Below, piece by piece: positions 57,843 through 59,877 of a DNA stretch of 59,877 nucleotides. Every line of letters begins with the position of its first letter. Within the stretch, counting starts at the first letter, position 1. The stretch spans positions 1 through 59,877 of the forward strand of contig JAOAHN010000101.1 of the NCBI GenBank assembly GCA_026415215.1, read 5' to 3'. The notes beneath the pieces were generated by a model, which was not told the DNA's origin, ran no database searches, and saw nothing but the letters and a program-made list of their open reading frames with translations. This stretch comes from Candidatus Hydrogenedentota bacterium. GTDB lineage: Bacteria; Hydrogenedentota; Hydrogenedentia; Hydrogenedentales; Hydrogenedentaceae. Made by a program: the position numbers and the translations under genes.

Positions 57843-59729
57843 TTATAAGTATTTTTTTATCCTTTTTAGGTTATTTATGAGGGCTCGATTCTGGGGATTT
57901 ATTTTTAAGCCCTTTTCAAAAAAGATTTTCGCAGTAGCGTAGTCCCCATATCTCGCACATAGAACACCCGCATTGTTTAGTATTACATCATCTTCACCAT
58001 AAACTTCAATACTTTTTTCGATAAGCCCCCTAGCTTCTTTTGTATTCTTTATCATATACGCGTCTCTTGCTTTAGCCCATTGAATTTGTAACCATATAAG
58101 TGCTGAGGATACATCTTTTATATTTGATTCATTCATACTCCACTTATATCTATTCCAAAAAGTGTTAGAAGGAATAACCTCTTCTTTGTCTCTCTGGAAT
58201 CTATAGAATATTCCTGCAGGGACCCACTTCCCTTTGTTTTTGCTTTTTACTTTTATTTCTTTTTCAGAGTATATGGGAAAATCGGTGTTATCTATCAGCC
58301 ATCCTATAAGTTCAGGTTCGTCCTTACTTTGCGGAAATTCCCCATACTTTTTTTTCATATCACCTTTTGCATCTCCGAAAATATCAAGATTAAAGTATCC
58401 GTATTTTATTCCCAACTTTACATCTTTTCTTATCCCCTCAACTTCTTGAAGATATAACATTGTAAAGGTAGCATGATCTGTGTAAGGGATAACTATCGAG
58501 TTTTCCTCTAATGAATTTAGGATATTAGCACCAAATTCATATCCCCACCAATAGTTAGAAAGGTCATTGCGGTTGTAGTTTCTGATAAAAGCTATTAGTG
58601 GTAGTCCGAAAATACATATTAGGAACAATATCTTGATTACATTTTTTGAAGTTTTGCTGTAAATAAATGATAAAAATATACCTATCACAATTGAATAACA
58701 CAGGTAAATAGGAATACCAAAAACGGACATTACGGATAACCATTCTCGGTCAAAATTGAAGTTTTGAACTAATGTAGCGCTTATTCCTACTGTTAAGCAT
58801 ATTGATATGAAAAGGATACCCCATCGTATGTTCTTCAAAAATAGCGTAAGGAACCCTAATATTACTAATATGATTGTCAATGGTGACCCAAATTGCTCGT
58901 AAGCCATCGTATAGAAAACATAGATTTGTTTAATAGTCCTTAATAAACTCCTGGGGTATTGGAAGATCATGAATTGGTATTGTTTTCTTAATATGTGTCT
59001 TATCAAGTTAGGAATAGTTTCAGGATTACCCCAGTCACAAGGAGGGTTACTCTTGGAAGCTATGTATAGATAGGTGCATGTAAGTAGCCATGTTAATATG
59101 GACGATGTAATGATTATGATTATAGATATGGTATTCTCCTTGTTTCTGAGAGATACCCAATTTACATATCCCACAAAGATAGGACACAATACAAACATAG
59201 TGGGATGGTTTCCTAATCCTAAGCCAATTATGATTCCCATAAGATATAGCCATCTTATTTTTCTTGATCGTTCCCATTTGAGTAGCACTAAAACGCATAA
59301 TGCAAATAAGAGTGCATTAAGTGTGTAAACCTCAGCTATTACAGACTGTTCCCAGAATTCCGCAGAGAAAGCAAAAATTAGGGAGCTGGCTATGGCTACT
59401 GAGTGTATACCTCCTGAAAGCTCGAGAATGATAAGATATACGACTAAATTAGTTAAGCATGCAAAAAAAGCAGATGACAAATTAAATCTCCATGCAATAC
59501 TTCCAAATGGTATGTATGAAAAAGGATGAGATAGTAAACACCAAGTTGGATACCCAGGTGGGTGAGGAACACCCAAGTGATAGCCAGCAGTTATGAGTTC
59601 CCCACTATCTTCACAGGTTACTGTCGGGGCTAGTGTTGCTGTGTAGATACTTAGCGTGAGTACAAGAATTGATAAGGCATTTAATATGGTAAGCGATTTT
59701 TTAGTTAAATTAAATTTTATTTTCCTCAC
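57843..59729 (-). CDS. DUF2723 membrane protein with C-terminal TPR
   Basis: 628 residues starting GTG 59729. Multi-pass N-terminal half with about ten helices. The signature GVPHPPGYPTWCLLSHPFSYIPFG near residues 52-75 matches PF11028/DUF2723, a GT-C type membrane family related to protein O-mannosyltransferases. The C-terminal 110 residues are soluble TPR helices (ARDAYMIKNTKEARGLIEKSI, ARYGDYATAKIFFEKGLKIN). Probably an envelope glycosyltransferase, but donor and acceptor are unknown. It overlaps the plsY stop by 20 bases, so the two are transcribed together. Confidence 0.9.
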   Translation of the reverse strand: MRKIKFNLTKKSLTILNALSILVLTLSIYTATLAPTVTCEDSGELITAGYHLGVPHPPGYPTWCLLSHPFSYIPFGSIAWRFNLSSAFFACLTNLVVYLIILELSGGIHSVAIASSLIFAFSAEFWEQSVIAEVYTLNALLFALCVLVLLKWERSRKIRWLYLMGIIIGLGLGNHPTMFVLCPIFVGYVNWVSLRNKENTISIIIIITSSILTWLLTCTYLYIASKSNPPCDWGNPETIPNLIRHILRKQYQFMIFQYPRSLLRTIKQIYVFYTMAYEQFGSPLTIILVILGFLTLFLKNIRWGILFISICLTVGISATLVQNFNFDREWLSVMSVFGIPIYLCYSIVIGIFLSFIYSKTSKNVIKILFLICIFGLPLIAFIRNYNRNDLSNYWWGYEFGANILNSLEENSIVIPYTDHATFTMLYLQEVEGIRKDVKLGIKYGYFNLDIFGDAKGDMKKKYGEFPQSKDEPELIGWLIDNTDFPIYSEKEIKVKSKNKGKWVPAGIFYRFQRDKEEVIPSNTFWNRYKWSMNESNIKDVSSALIWLQIQWAKARDAYMIKNTKEARGLIEKSIEVYGEDDVILNNAGVLCARYGDYATAKIFFEKGLKINPQNRALINNLKRIKKYL

Positions 59730-59877
59730 CTTTGAGAATTCTTTTAATGTTAGAGCGGTGTTTGTATACGACTGTTAGTGCAACTAAAAAAGTGCACCCT
59801 ACAAAAATATAATCCCGTGGATAGAATATCAAAGTTAGAATGGCTAAACCAATGGCTGAGGAAATAGAACCCACACT
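59710..59877 (-). CDS. plsY: Acyl-phosphate glycerol-3-phosphate acyltransferase, 3' end only
   Basis: The frame is open to the window edge on the minus strand and ends at 59710; 55 residues are visible. The last helices (SAIGLAILTLIFYP, FVGCTFLVALTVV) are followed by YKHRSNIKRILKGEENKI, the conserved PlsY C-terminus. The complete enzyme acylates glycerol-3-phosphate at the membrane. The 5' part lies beyond the window. Confidence 0.85.
   Translation of the reverse strand, partial: SVGSISSAIGLAILTLIFYPRDYIFVGCTFLVALTVVYKHRSNIKRILKGEENKI

Overview
This is a gene-dense, visibly AT-rich bacterial window with no gene-free stretch longer than about 170 bases. It has no tRNA, rRNA, CRISPR array, insertion sequence or phage gene that I can see. 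The cell is very probably diderm: there is an Mla/Mce lipid-transport operon with an auxiliary lipoprotein, and several other lipoproteins. It is probably anaerobic: it has an [FeFe]-hydrogenase and the complete HydG/HydF/HydE maturase set. Acidic Glu-Gly-rich linkers followed by a Fn3-like module, a DUF2723 membrane protein, a bactofilin and GH38 enzymes recall Hydrogenedentota or PVC-related lineages. That placement is an inference from protein style and not a tree.

Layout. 1-6938 (+): the end of a hydrogenase catalytic subunit, a terminator, a stand-alone receiver domain, then hydG-aspA-hydF-hydE. 7108-11547 (+): leuC-leuD, a cysteine-free FmdB-like protein, two lipoproteins and a membrane TPR protein. 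11629-14430 (+): a GH38 protein lacking the catalytic nucleophile. 14445-18134 (-): thrC, hom, an orphan lipoyl domain and lipA. 18232-25197 (+): bactofilin, a membrane zinc peptidase, a FlgT-like secreted protein, a second and apparently intact GH38 enzyme, a hypothetical protein and an FG-GAP/VCBS-type secreted protein. 25219-32161 (+): ligA, then mlaE (STAS fusion)-mlaF-mlaD-lipoprotein, then a metal permease with an HMA tail. 32173-36204 (-): two TPR proteins, a small zinc-ribbon membrane protein and a NagD-like phosphatase. 36326-38056 (+): a lipoprotein and a sulfatase-superfamily hydrolase. 38121-41540 (-): a large secreted subtilase. 41615-42529 (+): a CDF transporter. 42517-51417 (-): a complete F-type ATP synthase operon (atpZ-I-B-E-F-F2-H-A-G-D-C) followed by an RlmI-like methyltransferase. 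51495-57696: a secreted membrane-anchored protein, an epimerase (-), a MarR regulator, an MFS/PlsC/acyl-ligase fusion, and a small exported protein with its own promoter and terminator-like hairpin. 57843-59877 (-): DUF2723/TPR membrane protein and the 3' end of plsY.

Working together. The hydrogenase block can make and mature an H2-producing or electron-bifurcating enzyme. Aspartase sits inside the maturation operon and could supply ammonia. The ATP synthase has a c subunit with two membrane carboxylates plus Ser and Tyr, which suggests Na+ coupling, and an unusual second b-type stalk protein with a large extracytoplasmic insertion. The envelope genes (Mla, lysophospholipid recycling fusion, PlsY, bactofilin, lipoproteins) form a second theme. 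The most unusual items are the nucleophile-less GH38 protein, the atypical stator subunit with the two-carboxylate rotor, and the MarR-controlled lipid-repair fusion.
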